Assembly (NCBI RefSeq): GCF_002556545.1
Contig: NZ_CP022685.1
Span: 3,658,001 to 3,722,000 of the forward strand
Reading direction: 5' to 3'
Length of the DNA stretch: 64,000 bases
Origin: Streptomyces formicae
Lineage (GTDB): Bacteria; Actinomycetota; Actinomycetes; Streptomycetales; Streptomycetaceae
Positions 26,180 through 34,897 of this stretch are shown one piece after another (position 1 is the stretch's first letter; the number at the start of each line of letters is the position of its first letter). The notes beneath the pieces are model-generated. The model had not been told where the DNA came from. It did no database searches and saw only the letters and a program-made list of their open reading frames with translations. Made by a program: the position numbers and the translations under genes.

Positions 26180-28453
26180 ATGCCCGCGCCGACCCATGGA
26201 TGTGCCTTGCCCCGGTTCAGTGTCATCGTCCCCGTGTACAAGGTGCAGGCGTATCTGCACGAGTGCCTGGAGTCCGTGCTGGCACAGTCCTTCACGGATC
26301 TGGAGCTGATCGCGGTCGACGACTGCTCGCCGGACGCGAGCGGGGCGCTCATCGACGAGTTCGCGGCCCTGGACCCCCGGGTGAAGGCCGTGCACCTCAA
26401 GGAGAACGTCGGCCTCGGCATGGCCCGCAACGCGGGCATGGAGCGGGCCACCGGCGAGTACCTGATCTTCCTGGACAGCGACGACACCCTCACCCCCGGC
26501 GCCCTGCACGCGATCTCCGACCGCCTCAAGCAGACCGACGAGCCGGACGTCCTCGTCTACGACTACGCGCGCACGTACTGGTCGGGCGAGGCCGTGCGCA
26601 ACCAGTTCGCCGGGCAGCTCCACGAGGAGGGCCAGGCGCCCTTCCGACTCGCCGACCGGCCGGGCCTGTTGAAGGTCCTGATGGTCGCCTGGAACAAGGC
26701 GCACCGCCGCGATTTCATCGAGCGCGAGGGCTTCACCTTCCCCACCGGGTACTACGAGGACACGCCCTGGACGTACCCGATCCTGATGGCGGCGGGCTCG
26801 CTCGCCACCCTGGACCGGGTCTGCGTGCACTACCGGCAGCGGCGCCAGGGCAACATCCTGGGCACCACGAGCCGCAAGCACTTCGACATCTTCGACCAGT
26901 ACGACCGGGTCTTCGCCTTCCTCGACCAGCACCCCGACCTCTCCGCGGCCTGGCGGGCCGTGCTGTTCCGGCGGATGGTGGACCACCTCTCGACGATCTT
27001 CACCAAGCGGGACAGGCTGCCGCGCGGCAGCCGCGCCGAGTTCCTGCGCAAGGCCCGCGCCCACTACCGCCGTTACCGCGTCCCCGGCGCCCCGGTCCGC
27101 GTCCGCACCCGGGTCAGGCACGGTCTGGTGCGGCTCGGCTCGCACCGGACGTACCGCGGTCTGTGGACGGCTCTGCGGGTGCGCTCGCGCGCCAAGCGGT
27201 ACGCGGCGGCCACCCGGCGCCGCCTCCGGGGCGCGCGGCTCCAGCTGCACTACCGCGTCCAGCTGCGCCTCCCGGTCCGCGCCGACCACGCCGTCTTCTC
27301 CTCGTACTGGGGGCGCGGCTACGGCTGCAACCCCGGCGCCCTCGAAGCCGCGATGCGCGAGCTCGTCCCCGGCATGCGGACGGCGTGGATCGCCGCGCCC
27401 GAGCACCACCACACGATCCCGACGGGCACCCGCAGGCTGCGCCCGGGCACCGCCGCGTACTGGACGGCGCTCGCCCGCTCCAAGTACCTGGTGAACAACG
27501 TCAACTTCGACCGCAGGCTGGTCAAGCGCCCGGGGCAGGTCCTCGTCCAGACCCAGCACGGCACCCCGCTCAAGCGGATGGGGCTCGACCTCCAGGACCG
27601 GCCCGCAGCGGCGCGCGGCACGGACTTCGCCGCGCTCCTGCGCAACGCCGACAAGTGGGACTACGTCCTGTCGGCCAACCGCCACTCCACGCTGGTGTGG
27701 GAGCGCGTCTACCCCTCGGGGTACGCGACCCTGGAGTACGGCTATCCGCGCAACGACCGCTTCCAGCAGGCGACGTCGGCGGAGGTGGCCCGGCTGCGCG
27801 AGGGGCTCGGCATCCCGCACGGCGCCATCGCCGTCCTGTACGCGCCGACCCACCGCGACTACCGGCGCACCCAGCGCCTGACCCTGGACCTGGAGCGGAT
27901 GCTGCACGCGCTCGGGCCCGGCTTCGTCGTCCTGACCCGCGCCCACCACACCTACGACGCGCCGCTCACCGGGTCGTCGGGACGGATCATCGACGTGTCG
28001 GCGCACCCGAGCGTCGAATCGCTCTGCCTCGCCTCGGACGCGCTGGTCACGGACTACTCGTCGCTGATGTTCGACTACGCCAACCTCGACCGGCCCATCG
28101 TCCTGTACGCGGACGACTGGGACGCCTACGAGGCGGCCCGCGGCACCTACTTCGACGTGCGCGACTTCCCGCCGGGCGCGGTCGCGCGCAGCGAGGACGA
28201 GCTCACCGACATCCTCGCCACCGGGCACTGGGCGGGCTCGCGCTCGGCGCAGCTGCGGCGGGCGTTCCGCGAGCGGTTCTGCGCGTACGACGACGGGCGG
28301 GCCGCGGAGCGCGTCGTACGCCACGTGGTGCTCGGCGAGCGGAGCGGGCTGCCGTCCGTGGTGCCCCTCGACGAGCGGCACCCCGCGCCGTCGGCCGCCG
28401 CGCCGCAGGACCGGGTGGCCGTCACCGGACTGCGGTCCGGCACCCGTACGTGA
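26180..28453 (+). CDS. GT2 glycosyltransferase fused to TagF-like glycerophosphotransferase
   Basis: 757 residues from ATG 26180; a TTG at 26207 (directly before PRFSVIVPVYK) is an alternative start by comparison with paralogues. The GT2 domain (about 12-230) has FSVIVPVYK, AVDDCSPD and FLDSDDT. A basic helical linker leads to a CDP-glycerol glycerophosphotransferase domain from about 370. It carries QTQHGTPLKRMG with the probable catalytic His460, LYAPTHRDY and ASDALVTDYSSLMFDY. TagF-type enzymes add polyol phosphate units to a lipid-linked chain at the inner membrane face. The GT2 part would add a sugar, so repeating units of sugar and polyol phosphate are likely. First of six such paralogues here; the next one starts 60 bp downstream. 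Confidence 0.9.
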   Translation: MPAPTHGCALPRFSVIVPVYKVQAYLHECLESVLAQSFTDLELIAVDDCSPDASGALIDEFAALDPRVKAVHLKENVGLGMARNAGMERATGEYLIFLDSDDTLTPGALHAISDRLKQTDEPDVLVYDYARTYWSGEAVRNQFAGQLHEEGQAPFRLADRPGLLKVLMVAWNKAHRRDFIEREGFTFPTGYYEDTPWTYPILMAAGSLATLDRVCVHYRQRRQGNILGTTSRKHFDIFDQYDRVFAFLDQHPDLSAAWRAVLFRRMVDHLSTIFTKRDRLPRGSRAEFLRKARAHYRRYRVPGAPVRVRTRVRHGLVRLGSHRTYRGLWTALRVRSRAKRYAAATRRRLRGARLQLHYRVQLRLPVRADHAVFSSYWGRGYGCNPGALEAAMRELVPGMRTAWIAAPEHHHTIPTGTRRLRPGTAAYWTALARSKYLVNNVNFDRRLVKRPGQVLVQTQHGTPLKRMGLDLQDRPAAARGTDFAALLRNADKWDYVLSANRHSTLVWERVYPSGYATLEYGYPRNDRFQQATSAEVARLREGLGIPHGAIAVLYAPTHRDYRRTQRLTLDLERMLHALGPGFVVLTRAHHTYDAPLTGSSGRIIDVSAHPSVESLCLASDALVTDYSSLMFDYANLDRPIVLYADDWDAYEAARGTYFDVRDFPPGAVARSEDELTDILATGHWAGSRSAQLRRAFRERFCAYDDGRAAERVVRHVVLGERSGLPSVVPLDERHPAPSAAAPQDRVAVTGLRSGTRT

Positions 28454-28513
28454 TCCCCTCCGTGCCCCCCGTGCCGGGCGACCCCGTGTGAACCACCATC
28501 GAGAGAGGCTGTC

Positions 28514-30760
28514 TTGTCGCGCTTCAGCATCATCGTCCCCACCCACGGCGTACCGGGGCGACTCGCCGACTGCCTCGCCTCGGTGCTCGGGCAGTCCTTC
28601 ACCGACTTCGAGCTGATCGCCGTGGTCGACGACGCGGGCGGCCCGGCCGACGGCGAGGGTCTGTGCGCCGCGATCGTGGCCGAGCACGCGGAGGGCGACC
28701 ACCGGGTGCGGCGCACCGAATCCCCCTCGGACGAGGGGCTCGCCGGGGCCAGGGACGCGGGGACGAGAGCGGCGGGCGGCGACTACCTGCTGTACCTCGA
28801 CGGCGACGACACCCTCACGCCCGGCTCCCTCGAAGCGCTCGACGCGCGCCTCGCCGAGACCGGCGACCCCGATCTGCTGCTCTTCGACCACGAGCGCGTG
28901 CACTGGTTCGACGGCGGCCAGGGCCCGGCCCTCCAGCGGCTGTGGGAGGGCGCCCCCCGGGGGACCTTCGGCGTGGCCGACCACCCGGCGCTGCCCGATC
29001 CGCTGGTGCCCGCCTTCTCCGCCGCCCACCGCCGCGCCTTCGTCACCCGGCACCGGCTCTGCTTCGCGCCCGGCATGTTCACGGACCTGGTGTGGAGCGT
29101 GAGCACCGCGCTGCGGGCCGAGCGGATCGCCGTCCTCGACCGGGTGTGCGTGCGCCATCTGCTGCGCCGCCAAGGTGCCCGCAACCGCCGCCCCGGCGTC
29201 CACCACCTGGACCTGCTCGGCCAGTTCGACCTGGCGATGACGGACGCCGAGAGCCTGGACGTGCCCGCGCCGGTGCTCGACCGGGTCTTCCGCAGGCTCA
29301 CGCACGAGCTGCTCAAGACGGCGTCGACGCCCTCACGGCTGCCCTCCGCGCGGCTGCGCAGGCGCTTCTTCCGCGGGGCCACCAAGGCGTACCGGCTGCA
29401 CAGGCCCGCCGGGTTCAGGGCGCCTGGCGGCAGCATCGGCGTGCAGCACCGGCTGCTCGCGGCGGGTGCCTACGCGGGCTTCTGCGCGCTGCGCGGCGCG
29501 AAGAACCGGCTGCCCGCGCTCATCGGTCCCACCCTGCGGCGCGTGGTGCGCCGGATCCAGCGCCACCGCCACCCCTACAAGACCTTCCTCAAGCGGCCCG
29601 TCGACGCCGATCTCGCCGTCTTCTCGGCCTATTGGGGGCGCGGCTACGCCTGCAACCCGGCCGCGATCCACGCCGCGACCCGCCGTCTCGCCCCGCACGT
29701 CAAGACGGTCTTCCTCGTCTCCGACGCCGCGTCCGCCGCGCTGCCCGACGGCGTGGAGGGCGTGGAGATCGGCAGCACGCGCTACTGGGAGGTGATGGCC
29801 ACCGCCAAGTACACGTTCAACAACGTCAACTTCGAGATGGCCGTCAAGAAGCGCCCCGGCACGGTCCACGTGCAGACCCAGCACGGCACGCCGCTCAAGC
29901 GGATGGGCGTGGACCAGGTCGACTTCCCGGCCGCCGCCGCTGCCGCCGGGCCGCTCGGCAAACTCCTGCAGCGCGTGGACCGCTGGGACGTCAACATCTC
30001 CTCCAACCACCACTCGACCGAGGTGTGGGAGCGCGCGTACCCGGGGGCGTACGAGAGCCTCGCCGTGGGATATCCGCGCAACGACGCCTTCTACAGCGCG
30101 AGCGCCGACGACGTGAGCGCGATCCGCAAGCGGCTCGGAGTGCCCGACGGCAAGATCGCGCTGCTCTACGCGCCCACCCACCGCGACTACCGCACGGACT
30201 TCGCCACCCAGCTCGATCTGCCCGCGTTCTGCGACGCGCTCGGCGAGGAGTTCGTGGTGCTGCTTCGCGCCCACCACTTCTACGAGGGCTCCGCGGGGCT
30301 CGAAGGGATCGTGCGCTCCGGCAAGTTGATCGACGTGACCGAGCACCGTTCGCCCGAGGAGGTGTGCCTCGCGTCGGACGCGCTGATCACGGACTACTCG
30401 TCGATCATGTTCGACTACGCCAACCTCGACCGGCCCATCGTCGTGTACGCCGACGACTGGGACGTCTACCGCGAGACCCGAGGCGTCTACTTCGACCTCC
30501 TCGCCGAGCCGCCGGGCGCGGTGGCCCGCACCCAGGACGAGCTGACGGCGGTGTTCCGCAGCGGGGCCTGGGAGGGCGCGTCGGCCGGGCGGCTGCGGGC
30601 CGCGTTCCGCGCGCGGTTCTGCGATCTGGACGACGGTCTCGCGGCGGAGCGGGTGGTGCGCAGGGTGCTGCTCGGCGAGGCCGTGGCCGACCTGCCGCCG
30701 GTCGTTCCGCTGAGCGAGCGCGTTCCGGCGCCCGCCGCGCCCCGCGTCCCCCAGCACTGA
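28514..30760 (+). CDS. GT2 glycosyltransferase fused to TagF-like glycerophosphotransferase
   Basis: 748 residues from TTG 28514, supported by GAGAGG 6 bp upstream. The GT2 domain is divergent: SRFSIIVPTHG opens it, but the first acidic motif reads AVVDDAGG, while LYLDGDDTLTPG is intact. The C-terminal domain has FSAYWGRGYACNP, QTQHGTPLKRMG with His457, LYAPTHRDY, RAHHFYEG and the ASDALITDYSSIMFDY nucleotide-binding signature. Role as for its upstream neighbour, with the GT2 donor or acceptor probably different. It lies 60 bp after that gene and 28 bp before a GT-C membrane protein, so the three are likely co-transcribed. Confidence 0.9.
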   Translation: MSRFSIIVPTHGVPGRLADCLASVLGQSFTDFELIAVVDDAGGPADGEGLCAAIVAEHAEGDHRVRRTESPSDEGLAGARDAGTRAAGGDYLLYLDGDDTLTPGSLEALDARLAETGDPDLLLFDHERVHWFDGGQGPALQRLWEGAPRGTFGVADHPALPDPLVPAFSAAHRRAFVTRHRLCFAPGMFTDLVWSVSTALRAERIAVLDRVCVRHLLRRQGARNRRPGVHHLDLLGQFDLAMTDAESLDVPAPVLDRVFRRLTHELLKTASTPSRLPSARLRRRFFRGATKAYRLHRPAGFRAPGGSIGVQHRLLAAGAYAGFCALRGAKNRLPALIGPTLRRVVRRIQRHRHPYKTFLKRPVDADLAVFSAYWGRGYACNPAAIHAATRRLAPHVKTVFLVSDAASAALPDGVEGVEIGSTRYWEVMATAKYTFNNVNFEMAVKKRPGTVHVQTQHGTPLKRMGVDQVDFPAAAAAAGPLGKLLQRVDRWDVNISSNHHSTEVWERAYPGAYESLAVGYPRNDAFYSASADDVSAIRKRLGVPDGKIALLYAPTHRDYRTDFATQLDLPAFCDALGEEFVVLLRAHHFYEGSAGLEGIVRSGKLIDVTEHRSPEEVCLASDALITDYSSIMFDYANLDRPIVVYADDWDVYRETRGVYFDLLAEPPGAVARTQDELTAVFRSGAWEGASAGRLRAAFRARFCDLDDGLAAERVVRRVLLGEAVADLPPVVPLSERVPAPAAPRVPQH

Positions 30761-30788
30761 CCACCGGCCCCTACCGAGGACGTCCGCC

Positions 30789-32606
30789 ATGTCCCACCCG
30801 CGCGTTCGGCATCCGGCGCCCGGCGCACCGCCCGCCGCGCCGCGCGTCGTCGCCCAGCGCACCGCGGGCACGGGCGGGGCGGTGCGAGCCGTGGCGGGGA
30901 CCTGGCGGTGGTGGAACGCGCTGGTCGTGACGGTCCCGGCGGCGGCCGTCCTGGTCCTCGGGTACCGGCACCGGTGGGTGGGCGACGACGCGCTCATCTA
31001 CACCCGGGCCGTGCGGCAGATCCTGGCCGGGAACGGACCCGTGTTCAACGTCGGCGAACGGGCCGAGGCGTCCACCGGCACCCTGTGGCAGTGGCTGCTC
31101 GCCCTCGGCGGCCTGGTCACCGGCGCCGACCCCGCGGTGCTCGCGGTCGCGCTCGGGCTCCTGGCCACCGTGGCGGGCTGGCTCCTCGCGGGGGACGCGG
31201 CGCGGCGGCTGCACGGGCGCAAGGCGCCGCTGGTGCCCGGGGGCGTGCTCGTGCTGCTGCCGGTCTGCGCCGTCTGGGACTACGCCACCTCGGGCCTGGA
31301 GACCGGGCTCGTCACCTGCTGGCTCGCGGGCTGCTGGTGGCTCCTGGTCCGTGACGCGCGCGGCCAACGGGTGCTCACCGCCGTCGTGTTGGGGCTCGGT
31401 CCGCTGGTCAGGCCGGACCTGGGCCTGGTCAGCGTGGTCTTCGTCGGCGCCTGGTGCGTGCTGCTGCGGGCCCGGTGGCGTACGGCGGCGGGGCTCGCGG
31501 CGGCCGCGTGCGCGCTGCCCGGCGGCTACGAGGTCTTCCGCGCCGGGTACTACGGCGTGCTCGTGCCGCTGCCGGGACTCGCCAAGGAGGCGTCGGGCGC
31601 CAACTGGGGGCGCGGCGCGCTGTACGCCGAGAACTTCGTGCTGCCGTACCGCCTGTGGTTCCCGCTGCTCGTGCTCGCCGCGCTCGGGGCCGTCCTGGTG
31701 GTGCGCCGCACCATGCGGGGGACCGCGGGCGCGGTGCGCGGCACCGGACGTCCGCCCAGCCGCCCGCTGCTCGTCCTGGCGGCGGCACCGGTGCTCTCCG
31801 GGCTGCTCTCGCTGCTCTACGTGGTGCGCGTGGGCGGGGACTTCATGCACGGGCGGATGCTGCTGCCGGGGCTCTTCCTGCTCCTGCTGCCGGTGTGGGC
31901 GCTGCCCCGGGGCCGTGCCGTGGTCGCGGCGGGCGTCGCGCTCGCCGTCTGGGCGGGGTGCTGTCTGCTGCTGTGGCGGCCGCCAGTCGTCTCGGCGTCG
32001 GGCGAGGTCTGGGACACCCACGTCGGCTACCAGCGGGCCACCCGCGACCCGTTCCCTGTCGGCCAGCGCGTGCACGGCGACCGCCCCACCCGCTACCGCG
32101 CCGAGATCGCCCGCGCCCTGCGCGCGGACCGGCCCCTGCTGGTCGTCGAGACCTCCTACAACCGGCCCGCGCTCGCGCTCCCGCTGGCCCGCGACCGCCG
32201 CGTGCCCGTCGCGGGGGCCATGGGGTTCCTCGGCCACAACGGCATCGTCGTGCCGCTGCGGGGCCTGGCCGTCGATCCGCTGAGCCTCGCCCATCCGCTC
32301 GGCGCCCACATGGAACGCTCGGCGACCGCCCGCGCGGGACACGAGAAGCCGGTGGCGCCCGCCTGGCTCGTCGCCGACCTCACCGACCCCGGCGTACCCC
32401 TGCCGCGCGGTGTCGACCCGCGCGCGGTCGCCGCCGCGCGCCACGCGCTGACCTGCGGTCCGCTGCCCGAACTCCGGGACTCGGTGCGGGCGCCCATGAG
32501 CCCGGGGCGCTTCTGGCGGAACCTCGCGGGCTCCTGGCAGCGCACGGCCTTCCGCTTCCCCGCCGACCCGCGTGCCGCGGAGCGCGCCCTGTGTCCCAGA
32601 CCCTGA
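30789..32606 (+). CDS. Multipass GT-C-type membrane glycosyltransferase
   Basis: 605 residues; ATG 30789 follows GAGGACG. About ten membrane helices fill residues 40-400, and a soluble C-terminal region (about 400-605) faces out. Just after the first helix lies RHRWVGDDALIYTRAVRQIL, then GNGPVFNVGERAEASTG. This Asp-Asp pair and the following GxGPVxNxGE pattern resemble actinobacterial lipid-linked-sugar transferases such as mycobacterial AftB. These enzymes take the sugar from a polyprenyl phosphate and work on the outer face. It probably decorates the polymer made by the neighbouring GT2-TagF proteins; the sugar is unknown. Related to the protein at 34894. Confidence 0.78.
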   Translation: MSHPRVRHPAPGAPPAAPRVVAQRTAGTGGAVRAVAGTWRWWNALVVTVPAAAVLVLGYRHRWVGDDALIYTRAVRQILAGNGPVFNVGERAEASTGTLWQWLLALGGLVTGADPAVLAVALGLLATVAGWLLAGDAARRLHGRKAPLVPGGVLVLLPVCAVWDYATSGLETGLVTCWLAGCWWLLVRDARGQRVLTAVVLGLGPLVRPDLGLVSVVFVGAWCVLLRARWRTAAGLAAAACALPGGYEVFRAGYYGVLVPLPGLAKEASGANWGRGALYAENFVLPYRLWFPLLVLAALGAVLVVRRTMRGTAGAVRGTGRPPSRPLLVLAAAPVLSGLLSLLYVVRVGGDFMHGRMLLPGLFLLLLPVWALPRGRAVVAAGVALAVWAGCCLLLWRPPVVSASGEVWDTHVGYQRATRDPFPVGQRVHGDRPTRYRAEIARALRADRPLLVVETSYNRPALALPLARDRRVPVAGAMGFLGHNGIVVPLRGLAVDPLSLAHPLGAHMERSATARAGHEKPVAPAWLVADLTDPGVPLPRGVDPRAVAAARHALTCGPLPELRDSVRAPMSPGRFWRNLAGSWQRTAFRFPADPRAAERALCPRP

Positions 32607-32653
32607 GCCGACCCCGGCCGCCGTCCCATCCGTCCCGACCCGTGGAAGAGCCC

Positions 32654-34897
32654 GTGCCCCGTTTCAGCATCATCGTCCCCGTCTACAAGGTGCAGGGCTT
32701 CCTGCGGGAGTGCCTCGACTCGGTCCTGACGCAGTCGTTCACCGACATCGAGGTCATCGCGGTCGACGACTGCTCCCCCGACCACTGCGGCGCCATCATC
32801 GACGAGTACGCCGCGGCCGACTCCCGGGTCCGCGCCGTCCACCTGCCGCAGAACGCCGGGCTCGGCGGGGCCCGCAACGCGGGCGTCACCCACGCCACCG
32901 GCGACTACCTCCTCTTCCTCGACAGCGACGACAGCTACACGCCCGGCGCGCTCGCGGCGATCGACGAGCGGCTCGGCCAGACCGCCGATCCCGACGTGCT
33001 GGTCTTCGACCACGTGCGCACGCACTGGTGGGGGCGGGGCGGCCGGAGCATGACGGCCGACCTGCTGGCCTCCGCGGGCACCGACACCTTCGACGTCCTC
33101 TCCAGCCCGCACTACCTCCACCTGTTCCTCGTCGCCTGGAACAAGGCCTACCGCCGCGACTTCTTCACCGCGCACGGCTTCACGTACAAGAAGGGCCTGT
33201 ACGAGGACGCCCCGATCACCTACGAGGCGCTGGTCTCCGCCCGGCGCGTCGGCTGTCTGGACCGGGTGTGCGTCGAGTACCGCCAGCGCAGGCAGGGCGC
33301 CATCACCCGCACCCCCGGCCGCAAGCACTTCGACATCTTCGACCAGTACGCGGGGCTCTTCGCCTTCCTCGACGAGCACCCCGAACTCGACGCGGCGCGG
33401 CCGCTGCTCTTCGAGCGGATGATCAACCACTTCCTCGCGACGCTGCCGCTCACCGAGCGCGTCCTGCCCGAGGACCGCGCCGACTTCTACCGCACGATCG
33501 TGGCGTTCCACCGCCGCTACAAACCGGCCGGGTTCTCCCCGCCCGACGACCGCTACCGCCTCCAGTGGCGGCTCGCCGCGGGCAGTCCCTACGCGGTGTT
33601 CCGCACCGTCGCCGCCGCCCACTCGCTGCGCGCCGCCGCGCTGCGCAAGAAGGACAAGCTGCGCAAGCAGGCCGCCAGGAAGGCCAAGCGGACCCTGACC
33701 CGCGTCCAGCGCACCCGACCGCTCGACCCGCACCTCGCGGTGTACTCGGCCTTCGCGCACCGCGGGCTGCTCGGCGACCCGGCCGCCGTGCACCAGGCGG
33801 CGGGCGTACTCGCCCCGCACATCAGGTCGGTGTGGGTACTGCGGCCCGACGCCGTGGCGCAGGCCCCCGAGGGCGTCGACGTGGTCATGCCCGACACCCC
33901 GGCCTACCACCGGGCGATGAGCCGGGCGACGTACTTCTTCAACAACGTCAACTGGGCGCCGGGTCTGGTCAAACGCGAGGGACAGATCCACGTGCAGACC
34001 CACCGGGGGACGCCGCTCAAGCACATGGGCGCCGATCTGATCGGCCGTCCCGCCGCGACGTACCACCTCAACGTCCGCGCGCAGCTGTGGCGTTCGGACC
34101 GCTGGGACTACAGCCTGGTGTCCGGACGGCACGCGGAGCTCGCCTGGGACAGGGCCTTCCCCTGCCGCTTCACCTCGCTGCCCACCGGAGCGCCCCGCAA
34201 CGACGTCCTGGTCAAGGGCGATCCGCTGCGCGGCATCGCGGTGCGGCGGCGGCTCGGGGTGCCCCAGGGCAACACCGTGATCCTGTACGCGCCGACGCCT
34301 CGCGACCACCGCAAGTGGTACGAGCCACGGGTGGACTTCGAGCGGCTCACGCGCGAAGCGGGGCTCGGCGTGACGCTGCTCGTGCGGCTCCACCCGCAGT
34401 ACGCGAACGCCGCCGTGCGGGGGCTGCAACTGCGCGACCTGGAGCGGCGCGGGCTGCTCGTCGACGTCACCGACGAGCCGTCCGTCGAGGACCTGATGCT
34501 CGCGTCGGACGCGCTGGTCACGGACTACTCGTCGCTGATGTTCGACTACGCGTGCCTGGACCGCCCGATCGTCGTGCACGCGGACGACTGGGAGGTCTAC
34601 CAGGTCACCCGCGGCACCTACATCGATCTGCTCGCGACGCCGCCCGGCCACGTCACCACCAGCACCGCCCAGTTGGCGGACCTGTTCGCCTCCGGCACCT
34701 GGCGGGACGCGCGCTCGGACGCGCTGCGCGCCGACTTCCGCGCGCGGTTCTGCGAGTACGAGGACGGGCACGCGGCCGCGCGGGTGGTCTCCCGCGTCAT
34801 GCTGGGCCAGGAGTACCCGCTGACGCCCATCCCCCAGCAGCACGCGGGCCGCCGCGGCCCGGCCCCGCTCTTCGCCGTCCCCCACGGCACCCGATGA
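32654..34897 (+). CDS. GT2 glycosyltransferase fused to a divergent TagF-like domain (HGTPLK His replaced)
   Basis: GTG 32654 follows GGAAGAG and gives MPRFSIIVPVYK as in paralogues; GTG 32642 is an alternative. 747 residues. The GT2 domain is canonical (AVDDCSPDHCG, FLDSDDS). In the TagF-like domain the usual HGTPLK reads THRGTPLKHMG: Arg451 replaces the His that follows the first one in related QTHHGTPLK versions. LYAPTHRDY has become LYAPTPRDH, and the SNxHST stretch is SGRHAELAW. The nucleotide-binding ASDALVTDYSSLMFDY block and RLHPQY remain. The fold is kept but transfer chemistry may be altered, lost, or use another residue. Stop and next start overlap as ATGA. Confidence 0.88.
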   Translation: MPRFSIIVPVYKVQGFLRECLDSVLTQSFTDIEVIAVDDCSPDHCGAIIDEYAAADSRVRAVHLPQNAGLGGARNAGVTHATGDYLLFLDSDDSYTPGALAAIDERLGQTADPDVLVFDHVRTHWWGRGGRSMTADLLASAGTDTFDVLSSPHYLHLFLVAWNKAYRRDFFTAHGFTYKKGLYEDAPITYEALVSARRVGCLDRVCVEYRQRRQGAITRTPGRKHFDIFDQYAGLFAFLDEHPELDAARPLLFERMINHFLATLPLTERVLPEDRADFYRTIVAFHRRYKPAGFSPPDDRYRLQWRLAAGSPYAVFRTVAAAHSLRAAALRKKDKLRKQAARKAKRTLTRVQRTRPLDPHLAVYSAFAHRGLLGDPAAVHQAAGVLAPHIRSVWVLRPDAVAQAPEGVDVVMPDTPAYHRAMSRATYFFNNVNWAPGLVKREGQIHVQTHRGTPLKHMGADLIGRPAATYHLNVRAQLWRSDRWDYSLVSGRHAELAWDRAFPCRFTSLPTGAPRNDVLVKGDPLRGIAVRRRLGVPQGNTVILYAPTPRDHRKWYEPRVDFERLTREAGLGVTLLVRLHPQYANAAVRGLQLRDLERRGLLVDVTDEPSVEDLMLASDALVTDYSSLMFDYACLDRPIVVHADDWEVYQVTRGTYIDLLATPPGHVTTSTAQLADLFASGTWRDARSDALRADFRARFCEYEDGHAAARVVSRVMLGQEYPLTPIPQQHAGRRGPAPLFAVPHGTR

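Noticed and set aside
24797..29305. Long minus-strand frame opposite the permease and GT2-TagF genes
   Set aside because: Same GC-bias artefact; the protein is repetitive charged sequence without recognisable domains.
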